Positions 1 through 10,878 of a stretch of 64,000 nt of DNA are shown one piece after another (position 1 is the first letter of the stretch; every line of letters starts with the position of its first letter). Both the position numbers and the translations under genes were made by a program. The stretch lies in assembly GCF_048771995.1 (NCBI RefSeq), contig NC_133026.1:54933001-54997000 (forward strand), in the 5' to 3' direction. The DNA comes from Taeniopygia guttata. Taxonomy: Eukaryota; Chordata; Aves; Passeriformes; Estrildidae. The notes under the pieces were generated by a model. It was given only the letters and a program-made list of their open reading frames with translations, was not told the DNA's origin and did no database searches.

Positions 1-484
1 CTCCTACTGGAGGTGCAGCCAGACTCCACGGAGGTTTGGCTGTGTCCCTTTGGGACTGGATCAGGGCAGGGCCCCACCCCGTGATGTCAGCTGGATGGAG
101 GTGCTGCTGGGCCAGCCGAGTAGAGTGCAGGGCTTGTGGCATGGAGTAATGGTTGTGGAATTCCTCCCAGTCCCGGGAGGAGTTGGAGCGGACGCCCTGC
201 AGTCTGGTCCCCTGGAGCAGGGCAGCATGGTGTGCCTGCCCAGACCTGCAATATAATGGCCTGAAGTGGCTGCATAGTGACTATAACAGTCTGGAGTGGG
301 CAAGGGGTGTTTCAGAGCTGCAAGGGCTGTGTAGCCTGCTGAGGTTATGGCGGCCGCCATCTCTCGATGTGGCTGGATTTCACAATCAATCCCACCGGGT
401 CCCTGGACAATGCTGGCATCTGCCAGGATTCCCCACTTCCTGGGAAACAATCCCTCTTTTTTAAAAGAAGAAAATCAGTACCTG
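1..484 (-). mobile_element. GC-rich internal fragment next to an LTR, likely retroviral leader
   Basis: On the minus strand this follows directly from the 3' end of the LTR at 485-1104, so it sits where a provirus leader and start of gag would be. It is GC-rich with CpGs, unlike the AT-rich intron around it. The minus frame 61-450 stays open for 129 codons but shows no retroviral motif I recognise, and I could not find a convincing primer-binding site. The element would continue beyond the left edge of the window. Confidence 0.35.
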
Positions 485-1104
485 TGTCTTGGTTTGGAAA
501 GACAGGTGTCTGCTAAGGAAGGCAGGAGCCTCCCTGAAATGGAAAAATGTAGACCCATTCCCTCCAAATTGTTATAAATTTGAAATTAAGGGGGACTCTC
601 AGGTAAAAATATGGGAGTGGGAATAACAGTGCTTTATTAGCAAAGAAAATAAAAAAAATAAACAGTGCAGCAATCCAAAACAACACTGATAAGAGTCAGA
701 ATACAACCTGACACCCTATTGGACAGGGTGTTGGTAGCAGTCCAATTGAATTGTGACTGCAGTCCTCCTGAAATGTTAGGTATGATTCAGTTGGAGTAGT
801 GATCCTGTAGAAAAGGGTGTAGTCTTCCTCTGAAGAGGCAGTGGAAGAGGCAGCTATTCCTCTGGGAATACCTAGCCCAGAAAAAAATCTGTGCTGGTGG
901 GCCAGAATCTCAAGATTATATGCAGGTAGGAATGCTTGGCTCCTCCCTCTGGGCGGGGCATCTCCCAATGGGGTGTTATAGTTCTTGTCAGCCATGCAGT
1001 GTCACTCAATGGCCCATTATCAGCAGATGTCTCCCAGGAAGAAGGACTGATTGTGGAAGAGATAAGGAAAAACTGCTCACTTAACACAAGACAACTGCCA
1101 TACA
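485..1104 (-). mobile_element. LTR, minus strand (copy 1 of a family repeated in this window)
   Basis: The plus strand starts TGTCTTGGTTTGGAAAGACA, so the minus-strand LTR ends in ...CA. On the minus strand an AATAAAG polyadenylation signal lies near 635-645. The block aligns over about 600 bp with 6326-6964, at roughly nine identical bases in ten by eye, and more weakly with 2797-3310 and 15420-15912. The right end is placed where similarity to the 6326 copy stops. No target-site duplication could be matched. It is an endogenous retrovirus LTR of a family seen in birds. Confidence 0.72.
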
Positions 1105-1547
1105 GATGGCAAATAGAATGCATCTTGCTTTTCAGTCCTGCATCACGGAATTTTCTGGCCCAATATCCAAGCTCCCATGGTCTTGATTGCAGTTTTAGTC
1201 CACAAAACAGGTTTTTAAACACTCACAGCACTTTTTGCTGTCTGCTGAGGGTTTTTTTTTACCACTGTCTAACCAGTGAGTACTGGTTTTACACCAAAAG
1301 TGTGTTTTTTACACTGTTCCAACTTCTACACCATGGTTCCAACTTCCCACTGTATTTCTCCAGTTCCAAACACCAATCTGGGCTCTGACGCCCTGTAATC
1401 TGGGCCCTACCCTGATTTCCAACTCTTGGCCATTTGTTAATCAGGTTTTGGTTTGTAGACCAAAATCCAACTATAATGCCACGTGTCTCCTTTGCTCTGT
1501 GTTGCTGACTTCTTATTACCTCAGGGTTCACTGCATGTTAAATCACA
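1105..1547. other. Unassigned intronic sequence between two LTRs
   Basis: This stretch lies between two minus-strand LTRs. It could be extra U3 of the left LTR or older intron. A run of T follows 1250. A plus-strand frame crosses it from 936, but that frame starts inside the LTR and has no recognisable domain. I see no gene. Confidence 0.3.
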
Positions 1548-1808
1548 TGTGAGAGGTGAAGGACAAGGAGACAGAAACACTCACCCCTGATGTTCGTGTG
1601 GCACAGAGGAAGTTTATTTTGCCAAGCCCTTCCTTATAAAGGGCATTTTGAAAGACCCAGTCTGTATGTTCTCATTGGTCTGAACTTCACACCCCTCGGG
1701 CTCTGGCCAGTGAAATGCTTGCAGCTTCATAAGGGACCTGACTGGGAGAAGCCCCTGTCATTCAATCCTGGGGCTTAGTAGCAAGCTCATATCTGCTATT
1801 TGGTTACA
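1548..1808 (-). mobile_element. Solo LTR-like element, minus strand
   Basis: On the minus strand it shows an LTR promoter layout: an ATTGG/CCAAT site near 1675, a TATA-like TTTATAAGG near 1631-1640, then AATAAA at 1613-1618, ending ...CTCTCACA at 1548. The right end abuts CR1 sequence at about 1809. No target-site duplication was found, so the U3 end may be truncated. Family is uncertain; an ERVK-type LTR is the best guess. Confidence 0.55.
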
Positions 1809-2162
1809 GGCCCAGTATTGTTTAACTTGTTCATCCGTGACTTGGGGGAAGGGGCAACAAGTTCACTGACAGCGCAAATCTGGGAGTAGTGGCTGATTTC
1901 TCAGAGGGTTGTGAAGCCCTTTAAAAAGACCTCTAGAGTTTGGAGGGATGGGCAGAAAAGAAAGGTCTGAAGTTCAACCAAGGCAACCAAGAGTCCTGTG
2001 TCTGGGGAAGAATAACCCCCTGCACCAGTGCAGGCTGGGGGTCAAACTGCTGGAAAGCAGCTCTGCAGAGAAGGACCTGTGGGTCCTGGTGGACAACAAG
2101 CTGTCCATGAGCCAGCAGTGAGCCTTTGTGGCCAAGGCAACCAGTAGTATCCTCGATTGCAT
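1809..2162 (+). mobile_element. CR1 LINE fragment (end of reverse transcriptase ORF)
   Basis: The start translates as GPVLFNLFIRDLGEG, a conserved stretch of non-LTR reverse transcriptase in avian CR1. It is followed by the usual CR1 region describing labels such as [20 protein letters not shown] in shifted frames. Stops and frameshifts are frequent, and both ends are truncated. It lies in sense orientation within an ITGA9 intron. Confidence 0.87.
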
Positions 2163-2796
2163 GGGGAGAACATACAACAATAACATACCCATGCATCTAT
2201 AAAACTTCTCTTAATATACACATAATATTCATCTCTTAATTGTAAGACCAAACCATGGCATTACCCATTTATAACATTCACAAAATGGTTTTGTCATTTT
2301 TAAGCAAAGAAGGTGAAAGTGGTTTGTGAAGGAGGAAGGAAAACCAGCTACTTTGTCTTGCAAAACAAAGCCAGACAAAGCAAATAAATTACCTTTAAAA
2401 AACCCCCTGCTGCCTCTCCGCATTCGCTGGATGTTGCAGAATTTAACACAGAAATAGCCTTCACTGAGAGGAGATGTTCTTGAGTTTTCTACTGAGGAAC
2501 TAGTTTTGATTGAAATAAGAGATTGAAAATTCACATAGTGTATATGAATAATGTAATTTGCTCCCATTGTTTTCTTGAGACAGATGGTGTGAAGGCTCTT
2601 TGTTGTCTGTATTTCCCTGCCATACATGCTATAGAAAAAGAGAGAACAGCTCCCAGCATTTCCAGACGAACCTATGACTGCATGTGTCCTTGCCTCTCAC
2701 ACAATGTGTCTTGTAAAGCACAGCAGGGATGATTTGTATTTAATAGTGATGTATGAGTTGTCCAGTTTTTTTGGGGGGGAAAAAGTAGTTAGCAAG
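2163..2796. other. ITGA9 intron, no feature seen
   Basis: AT-rich sequence with short random frames and no repeat or domain that I recognise. Confidence 0.4.
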
Positions 2797-3310
2797 CAGT
2801 CTTGGTTTAAAAGACCAGTATCTGCCAAGGAAGGGGGAAACCTTCCTAGAATGCAAAAATGACGCCTCCCTCCAAGTTATTGTGACTTCAAAAATTTCAG
2901 GGCTTCGAGCAAGAACATGGGAAAAGGAAGAACAGTTCTCTACTACACTGTATATATGTAACAAGACAGAACAAACAACAACAACAATTATTTTAAAAAT
3001 CCCCAATAACAGATTTTTCCCGCCTGTTAAGCTATTTCCCCTTTGGTGTAGCAACAACCACAACAGTGGGTCATGGTGACTCAGGTGAGGTAGAGAAGTT
3101 GCAGTACTTCTGTTGTGGCTTCAGGGGGTACTCTGATGCAAGAGCGGGACCTCCCTGGTGGTGATACTAGCAGCTCGGGGAGAGAAGGGGAAATGAAAAG
3201 AAAAATTACTCCTCAAGGCACACATGTGAGTGGTGATTGGTCTTTGGCACCACTAATTGCAGTTAGCATACACTGGGAAGGAAGGCAGGGATTTATCGTG
3301 ATGTTGCACC
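2797..3310 (-). mobile_element. Diverged LTR related to the 485 and 6326 copies
   Basis: The plus strand reads cttggtttaaaagaccag, then a stretch matching the first 100 bp of the 485-1104 LTR with many substitutions. It includes the 'tctgccaaggaaggggg' and 'cctccctccaagttatt' blocks and an 'agaacagttct' stretch. Similarity fades after about 2960. A reversed CCAAT-type site near 3235 suggests the U3 runs to about 3300. Boundaries are approximate. Confidence 0.5.
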
Positions 3311-4224
3311 ACCATGCAGAGAAGAGGTCTGGCGGGAGCAGCTCCGGCTTCAGGCGTCTCACCACACAGTGGCTTCAGGGAGGGGGTGGAAAGGAATGTC
3401 TCCCACAGGCACCCACATGGACTGTGCTTGTCTCTCTCGGTGCCGGTAGCTGCCGAAGTCTCAGTCAATGGGGCAGCCAGGACTCTCTCTCTTGCAAGCA
3501 ATAGGCTTACAAGCAGGTGGCAGGCAGATCTCCACGGCAATGTTGAAACCACTGTCCCAGGTGAAAAAAAACCCAACATGACTGTCTCTCCTCCAAGCTG
3601 GGAAATGACTACTCCCACCCAGCTAAAAAATCCAAACCCCCTTTCCCCTCCCCAAAAACATTTCAGCAGTATATCAGGATGCTAGGCTACTCCTGTTTCT
3701 TAATCACTGTCTATTTACCTAGAAAGCCACGCCAGCATCTCCCTGATAACAAGTGTGAAGAAATTCACTTGAGAAAACCTAGCCCACAGAAGTTCATCAT
3801 GAATATTTCATGTGAAGCATCAGAGGGTTTGGCAGGGCCAGAACATGATGAGTAAGACAAGCCATGCAAGATGTCATGCTAATCCCTGGCAATCCAAGAG
3901 ATGGATTTTTTCATGCAAAACTTTGTGCACATTTGAGGGCCCAGCACCTGAATAAGCTCAGTGCTGGGGCTTGGCAGGGTAAGTGTTACACTGGAGAGGA
4001 GGCTGATATTCTTTGGATCCAACACACAGCTACTAAAAATCCACTTGAAAGCTTTAAATCCTTTGGGAAAAATTAATGGAAAGCACTAAATTAAGGCTGC
4101 ATTCCCTATTTGTTTGACAGATGAAATATGATCAGTGAGGCCACTATACAATTTGTGTAATAAGTACAAGAGAAAACAATACAACTTCCAATTCTAAAAA
4201 GATCTTTTTCTAATTGCTATGTAG
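3311..4224. other. ITGA9 intron up to the exon at 4225
   Basis: The left part (to about 3640) is GC-richer and may still be LTR-derived. The rest is ordinary intron. No gene is seen; frames on both strands at 3115-3685 overlap each other and lack any motif. Confidence 0.4.
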
Positions 4225-4344
4225 GTGGTCTTCGAGGCCTTGCACAATCTGGAGCCTCGTGGTTATGTTGTCGGATGGATCATTGCCATCAGTTTGTTGG
4301 TGGGAATTCTCATCTTCCTGTTGCTGGCTGTGCTCTTATGGAAG
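4225..4344 (+). CDS. ITGA9: ITGA9 penultimate coding exon (membrane-spanning segment)
   Basis: This exon encodes 40 residues in phase 0. About 17 juxtamembrane extracellular residues beginning VVFEALHNLEPRG are followed by a hydrophobic span of about 22 residues (WIIAISLLVGILIFLLLAVL) ending in WK. Integrin alpha-9 pairs with beta-1 at the plasma membrane and binds tenascin-C, osteopontin, VCAM-1 and other ligands; that is family knowledge. The 5' side is a pyrimidine-rich tract ending in AG at 4223-4224, and the 3' side reads AAG/gtaagg, a strong donor. The exon joins in frame to the one at 25127. The assignment to alpha-9 rather than alpha-4 rests on the tail encoded there. Upstream exons lie outside the window. 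Confidence 0.97.
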
Positions 4345-5387
4345 GTAAGGTAACAGATGCAACATAAAACCAAAGCTAATCACAGGGAAAAGAAGCTTAA
4401 ATTTTTCCATGTATTTAACATCCATTTTCTTTAGGAGCTGAATAATTGTCTACTCCATTACAGAAGTCATTAGTCAGCAAAACCAATTTAATAAACAAGC
4501 TTTTGTGAGGGACATGCAAGTACTAATGACATAAAGAAGAAGTGAAAAAGTGGGTTTTTTTAGAGCCTGGGTATTAAAAGTTGAAACCTCTGATAACCAT
4601 TTCAGGACCATGGAAGATTTCTCATATAAATCTGTTATATTACACTTAGATACTTTGCATGTCTATGTTTTTGTGATGACTGAGGTTCACTGATTTGAGC
4701 AGTTTCCTGAAAATCAGGTCAACTTTGCTTGACCAGCAAAGAGATTGGGTGCATGTCTAGAAAAAACTAGCTGGTAGCTACTTTCTGAGAGGTAGATGCC
4801 CTTGGGAGAGGAGTATCCAGCAATACCTTTTTCTGATCCGTCAGAAAAAGAGTTCCAGATTAGTAAAATGCCTTACCAGAGCAAGAAGCATCTGGACCTG
4901 TTACAAGATGACCTTCACACCGTCTCTGATAAAGTGCAATTCTTTTACCCAAGCACTGTTACAGTATTAAACTGGGCTAATGCTAACAATTGCCAGCAGC
5001 CATCTGGTGTGGTAAATATGAAGGGTAAAGAACTTCAAGTGTTTTCATTTTTCAGTTCCCTGTTACCAATCCATAAATTTAAATGACCACAGTCGAGATC
5101 AGGGGCTGTCTTTGAGAGAATTAAATCTCAAATGTGCACATGAGAACAAGTCCAGCACTATTTTGATTCCCATGTCAGGAAATCCAGGAGCCTGACTTGC
5201 ACTGTTTAGTAGCATGTGTGTTGCAGACTCTGCTAGCCAACTGTGCTGAGACAGGAGGTCACAGCCCCAGTGTGCTGGACATATTGCTGCTGGTCATGAA
5301 GCTATAAAATGGATTTAGAAACCTAATACTGGACATGCAATTCCTTTTTTTAAATTATGTAGATGTCTGTATAGTTGGGTTACAGAT
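4345..5387 (+). other. Start of the ITGA9 last intron
   Basis: The intron begins with donor gtaagg at 4345 and runs to 25126. This first part is AT-rich and unique in appearance. A 96-codon plus frame at 4796-5086 has no recognisable domain and no splice context, so it is not called. Confidence 0.5.
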
Positions 5388-5447
5388 TATATATCATATC
5401 ATATCATATCATATCATATCATATCATATCATCATATCATATCATAT
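5388..5447 (+). repeat. (ATATC)n microsatellite
   Basis: About eleven units of the pentamer ATATC/ATCAT, with one interruption near 5432, followed by a short TAATG/TAATA-rich tail. Confidence 0.93.
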
Positions 5448-6325
5448 TGTAATGTAATGTAATATAATATATAAATTTTATATGGGTTATAGATTTAAAG
5501 TCCTTTTATAATCAGTTTAAAAGATTTCTAAGTATTTACTAGCCATGTTCATTTGGAAAACAATATCTGACCACAGTTTACAATATGTCATAACTTCTGT
5601 TTGTCTGGCATTTGGGAAATACTTCTGCTTTCTGTGTCAGAAATAGTAAAAGAAATAAAAAAAAGTCCATGCAGTTAAGATAGAATAATAACCATGAGAA
5701 TGGAAAAATGTAAGATTGGAAGAGGCCCCGGATTTATTCTCAATGACACACAGTTTTGATAAAGGATATTGCTGCTGATACCTGTGACTGATTTCATATT
5801 ACTCGTTTCCTGTCATAAAAAGATATTAAATGAACTGTTTGAAAATGTGCAAGATAAGAGAAATATCACCTTGTGAGTCTTCAGGTAAAACTTGTACAAG
5901 TTGAATTCTTGGTCTACACTGCAGTTAATACAGTTCTTTGCTTCCTGAGTTAATCTTGATACTTCAAGCCCTTTTAAATTTCATAGGGATCATTCAGTGC
6001 ATGTGAAGAAATTGCCATTTTGTTGCATGAAAGCTTTGAGAGAAATTCCAAGTAATAGCAGCAAATAGCTATAACTGGGATTACATGGTTGGTTTTGCAT
6101 GCATATGTGCTGAGGCAAAGGAATTTGAGGTGCCTTGCCCAGAGTCAGAGATGACAGTTTGGCTTTGTCAGGATGAGCTCCAGTGCTTCATCCACAGATT
6201 TGCATGATTACTAAAGGATCCAATAATTTAAGATTTTATTTTAGAGAAAAGTCATTAAAACTCTGAACAACTAGTATCAGCCAGTATTTTTATTTATCTT
6301 AGTTTAATACATAAATATATATAAA
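5448..6325. other. ITGA9 intron, no feature seen
   Basis: AT-rich, without recognisable repeats, exons or long frames. Confidence 0.4.
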
Positions 6326-6964
6326 TGTCTAGGTTTGGAAAGATTGGTGTCTGCTAAGGAAGGCAGGAACCTCCCCTGAAATGGAAAAATATAGACCTCT
6401 TCTCTCTGAATTGTTATAAATTTGAAATTAAGGGGGGCTCTCAGGCAAAAAAATATGGGAGCAGGAACAACAGTTCTTTATTAGCGAAGAAAATAAAAAA
6501 ATAAAATAAACAGTGCAGTAAACTAAAACAACACTGACAGAGTCAGAATACAACCTGACACCCTGTTGGACAGGGTGTTGGCAGCAGTCCAATTGGAATT
6601 TTAGATGCAGTCCTCCTGGAGTGTCAGGTGTGGTTCTGTTGGAGTAGTGATCTTGTAGAAAAAAGGTGTGTAGTCTTCCTCTGAAGATGCAGTGGAAGAG
6701 GCAGCTATTCCTCTGGGAAAATCCAGCACAGAAAAAGCCAGAATCTCAAGATTATATCCAGGTAGAAATTCTTGGCTCCTCCCTCTGGGCGGAGCATCTC
6801 ACAATGGGATGTCATAGTTCTTATCAGCCATGCAGTGTCACTCAATGGCCCATTATCAGCAGATGTCTCCCAGGAAGAAGGATTGATTGTGGAAGAGATA
6901 AGGAAAAACTGCTCATTTAACACAAGACAACTGCCATACAGATGTGCCATACACATCTGGGACA
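6326..6964 (-). mobile_element. LTR, minus strand (copy 2 of the 485 family)
   Basis: This block aligns almost end to end with 485-1104, from TGTCTAGGTTTGG on the left to CTGCCATACA at 6940. If the end is taken at 6964 the element is bounded by TGTC...GACA, and the flanking bases ATAAA (6321-6325) and ATAAG (6965-6969) match at four of five positions, which would fit an ERVL-type 5-bp target-site duplication. The minus strand carries AATAAAG near 6480. It lies antisense to ITGA9. Confidence 0.78.
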
Positions 6965-7043
6965 ATAAGTAATATTTCACACTCACCACTTACTGTATTT
7001 ATTAAAATTATGGTAACATTAAAGTTGAGATAAAACTGATATG

Positions 7044-7049
7044 GGAAAG
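7044..7049 (+). repeat. Target-site duplication GGAAAG (left copy)
   Basis: GGAAAG immediately precedes TGTGTTGGGG, the end of the 3' LTR. The same six bases follow the other end of the provirus at 11004-11009. Six-base duplications are usual for class II (ERVK/alpharetroviral) integrases. Confidence 0.88.
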
Positions 7050-7580
7050 TGTGTTGGGGACACGAACAGGATGGGACTGCTGGATATGTTCCTTGAGCTT
7101 TTGTTGTAGCATCAGCCTCATTACATCGTTAAGACGTTAGGAAGATGGCAAAAGCTCATGTACAGCCAGCATACAGCCAAAGATTTCTTTGTTTCAGGAC
7201 ATTTTAAAAACTTTCTAGCCAATAGCATATTCCTAAAGCTTACAGACAATTGTTCTAGCCAGTTGCTAAAAGTACATGTACACCTGCTTCACACAATGCT
7301 TGCTTGTCTCCTTTCTATTAACAATACACCATATACCATTATTAAGCTTAAAACCTTCTACTGTCTTGCTAGCACTTTTTCCTGTAGTCTTAAGGTCTAT
7401 CTTAGCCAAGCCTAAAACTCAAGATATTATTTAATGTCCTTGCTTGCTATATCATTGTAACTTTTTCTACTTTCAGACTTTGCAGCTGCAGCTAGTTCTG
7501 ATTTTCTCTGCTCTTTCTGTTTCTAAGGCCTACATTTCCAGCTTTCTTTGAAAATCTTCTTACCTTTACTATTTTCCACA
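7050..7580 (-). mobile_element. 3' LTR of the minus-strand ERVK-like provirus
   Basis: The LTR is 531 bp, bounded on the plus strand by TGTGTTGGGG and TATTTTCCACA. On the minus strand it begins right after a polypurine tract. Its U3 start (7449-7580) matches the 10879-11003 remnant over about 125 bp, which identifies the pair as the two LTRs of one provirus. Confidence 0.87.
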
Positions 7581-7592
7581 TTTCCCCCCCTT
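7581..7592 (-). other. Polypurine tract of the ERVK-like provirus
   Basis: On the minus strand the run AAGGGGGGGAAA lies directly before the TG of the 3' LTR. This is the position and composition of the plus-strand DNA primer in retroviruses. Confidence 0.8.
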
Positions 7593-9404
7593 CAGTACAA
7601 CCAAAAAGAAACTTTCTTAACTTTGTCACTTATTAACTACCTTGCATTACATAGATCTACTACAATATGTCTTTTTGCTTATTTGAGTCACCTCAGTTGC
7701 TTTAAGTGTTGCTATTTTATATTACGGTAATTTTAACGTTGTACAATATTTGGTCTGTTCAAAAGATATAAGTAAAATATGGTAGTGGTTACTATTTACT
7801 GTTCTAATAAGTCTCATCCATTCTAAGGACTTAATTTAAGGTTTAATCTATGTCTATACTTACATCCTCTATCTCTGTAAGATCTTGAGAACTTTCTGTG
7901 ATTCTATTTCTTACATCTCACTCTTGAATGATAAAAACTTCTTTGATAGTTTTGTCTATCATTTGTTGTACACACCAAAGCATACAAGATACTACTACTA
8001 GTTTCATCACTTAAACAACCAACACATACCAGCCTATTTTACAAAGTTCACTTAACCAAGGTGCAAAGCTCCATCCTTTGAACAAACTGTCTAACCATGA
8101 TTTACCATCTTCTTTGATTTAAGCTGTTGAAACTTTCATATTTTGTATGCTTTTGTGGATGGATGTAGAATGGTCAAATTCATACAACACAATCCTTCAA
8201 AATCTTCACAACCATCTCTATGTGCCAGTAAAAGAAAATCGATTGTTACTCTGTTTGGAAGGGTAGCATGTTTAACACTGCTGACATCTGTCAGCGTATC
8301 ACTGATTGCAATGGATGTGGCATTGGTTTAGTCAGCCAACATCCAACTCAATCTAACTGTTTCAGTGCCATGGCAGAAGCACGTTGGGGTAGAATAAAAC
8401 TGCTGAAACTCTTTTTGCAGCTTTCCAGGGCCTAAAAATCACTGTTGCAATTTTCTTCATATTGATGGACAAATTTTTTCACTTTATGTTTTTCCTAAAT
8501 GACTGTATTAGTACTAGTGCTAGCACAGTAAGTTGTCCAGTACTGCATAGAACGCCTTCAAGGCGTAATGGAATGCCTTGCCAAGCTCTATCTCCACAAA
8601 TGAACCAATATCCTTTTGGTAATTGTTGTGGATATTGATCCCCCAGAAAGTCCACTCCAACTATCTGAGTAACTACACTAAAAACTTGAGTTTCTGTAAG
8701 CAGGGTAACTGGGAGACATTGTATTTTGGAGGATCATTCTCTTGCTAATTGCTATCTGAACACCTAAGACAGAAATCTATTGTTAAGGAACTAAGAATCT
8801 CAAATTCTTGGGGCTCAGAAAGTGCTTTAGGAAGTTCTTTGGTCCAAATGTCCCAATCAGCCACAGGATTTCTCCCATTGGCAACCTCATCTGGTTTACT
8901 ATTAAGTTGCTTTTTGGTGAAGGGATCTTAATATATAGGTATCAGCCAATCTTTTACTGGCACGCTTACTACAGATTGAAAAATGCTTTTCTGGGTTTGA
9001 ACTTGACAGACGTGGTGTCCGAGTCTGCCTTGGCTAAGGTCACCCAAACATTTGTTTTCAGCTGTTCCACAGGCAGATCTGCACTGCAAAAAGCAAGCAA
9101 AGCTTGTGTAACACTCTATTTCACTCCATATCTTTTGTGAGCTACTTTTTGGCAAAAGATTTCCCTACATATTTCAACTCACAAATTCTGCTTTTGTTCC
9201 TTCCCAAAGTAGCCTAGGGACTAAATTATTGTGTTAAAAATAGGGTAGTTTCACCTTTAAAAATCCAATGAGGGCACTCCCTTTCTCTTATTCTATAACA
9301 TAACACAGTGGAAACCACATTTTTGCCAAAAGAGCTCTATGAAACCAACAAGTCACACATTTATCATTGACATAAAATCAAGGTTTGCAGGTTCCGTGGT
9401 TTCT
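7593..9404 (-). pseudogene. env: Degenerate retroviral env
   Basis: This region occupies the env position between the pol remnant and the polypurine tract. Around 8186-8212 the minus strand encodes a CX6CC motif typical of transmembrane subunits of gamma- and alpha-type Env proteins. It is preceded by a region with the layout of the conserved ectodomain segment and followed, near 7990-8085, by a hydrophobic anchor. The surface-subunit part (about 8600-9200) is weaker. The frame is broken repeatedly by stops and shifts (longest open piece 8928-9155, 75 codons), so no protein can be made. The endogenous Env of an old virus would have mediated entry; here it is dead. Confidence 0.72.
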
Positions 9405-10775
9405 AGAGTACATCAGGCGTGACCCATAGTCTCTCTGTTCGGCTCACATCTGCATATGTGTTTCTCCGCTCTTGGACTTTCTGCGCTTTTATGTGTGCGA
9501 TACAGTTTTACTTTCTTTGCCAGATCCCGCTTAGGTCGTGCCCCGGCAGAGACACAAGCATACCCTTTACCCCAAGTTTTCAGTTGGAAAGGAACTTCAA
9601 TTTGTCCTGTCTTTGGACTTCTAATTAAAACAAGGGGATTTTCTTTCAGTTTTGCCTGTGTGTTATTTGAAAAATGCCTAAAAATTTGTTGATCAGGTTC
9701 TGCAAAAGAACTGTTCAAAAAGTTATAAGCATATAAAACTTTACTCAATCTCCTCTGTGGTGTTGTGTCTGCTGTCCCCTTCTGTTGACCTAGAATGCAT
9801 TTTATCATTATGTTTTTGATAATTTTTTGACCTGTGGATGCGTGAAGAATACTAAAGGTGTGATGAACACCTTAGTCTATTAAAAATGTGACCACTTTTT
9901 GGGATATATATTTGCGGGACTATTGTCTGTTTTTACTTCTTGGGGCACACTTAGTGAAGTAAATGCTTGTAAAAATATTGACAGGCATGATTACTCGTTT
10001 CTCTTGTGTGGACAGAAGCAAAGACTGCACCTGAGGTTTTGCACCATGTGTCACCTGTCCTGACACATGGATGTTTTTAAATTTCTTAAAGGAAGGGTAC
10101 TTAGTGATGCCTGTTTGCCATAATTGTAGGCTTTGTAAACCTCATAGGTTGACAGGTCCTGTAGAAACAGGGGATTGCACAAGCTGACAATCAGGGTAAG
10201 TACTAATGATAGCTTTAGCTTGGCTTTTGGAAATGTGAAACGTCTGCATAAGTTCTTGTGCGTTTTGGTGAAAAAAAAGCATGACTTAGTTTTGCTTGTT
10301 TAAAAATATTTGGTAAAGTGTTTGAAACAACCATTGGCAGTTTATTGGCTCTTGCATTTCTTCCTGCTATAAATCTTGCAAGCGAGGAATGATCTCTAAT
10401 GTGAGAAACAAAATATTGGTGGGTTCTGTGTTGTAAAATTGTATAAAGATAGGAAACACAACATCATAGGGTATCATTACTAGCTTCCTTTAAAACTGAT
10501 CCTTCTATTCTTTTAACTACATTTGTAACATAAGCAGAATTTGTAATCAAATTAAAAGGTTGTGGAAAGAGCTGAAAAGCCTTAACTTCTGCAGCTAGTT
10601 TAACAATCTGAAGAGAGCCTTCTACTGTTTAAATGTCTGATTCTCATGTTTTAGTTCTTTCATTTAACTATACTATCACTGATTTATGTGTTTTCTTTGA
10701 CTCATCAGTGAAGAGCGTTATAGTACTTAAACGCTTTTCACTTAGCATGGGTTTTTCTCTGAAATTCAGTTTTGC
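9405..10775 (-). pseudogene. pol: Degenerate pol: end of RNase H, and integrase
   Basis: Reading right to left, an RNase H stretch with the LFTDES catalytic-type block lies at about 10697-10720. The integrase N-terminal zinc-binding region follows, with the His pair near 10265-10285. A broken catalytic core spans about 9820-10200 and has stops. A well-preserved C-terminal domain at 9413-9808 (131 codons open) carries TWGKGYACVS, characteristic of betaretroviral and ERVK integrases. Reverse transcriptase is missing upstream. The stop at 9413 ends the pol frame and env follows. No intact enzyme remains. Confidence 0.82.
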
Positions 10776-10878
10776 TTGCAACAATTTGTGGGCTGTATAA
10801 TGAATAGAAAAAATACCTTAAAATTTAAAATGCATTTTGCACGTTCATCTGAATTTTGCAATGTCATACCAATTGTAC

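Noticed and set aside
61..450. 129-codon minus frame as a real gag start
   Set aside because: Position next to an LTR is suggestive, but there is no matrix or myristoylation motif, and a plus frame overlaps it; described as likely leader sequence only.
936..1388. 150-codon plus frame
   Set aside because: Its first part is the antisense of an LTR and the same frame occurs in the 6772-6972 copy; it is a repeat shadow.
5388..5447. CRISPR-like regular repeat
   Set aside because: It is a simple pentamer microsatellite without spacers, in vertebrate DNA.
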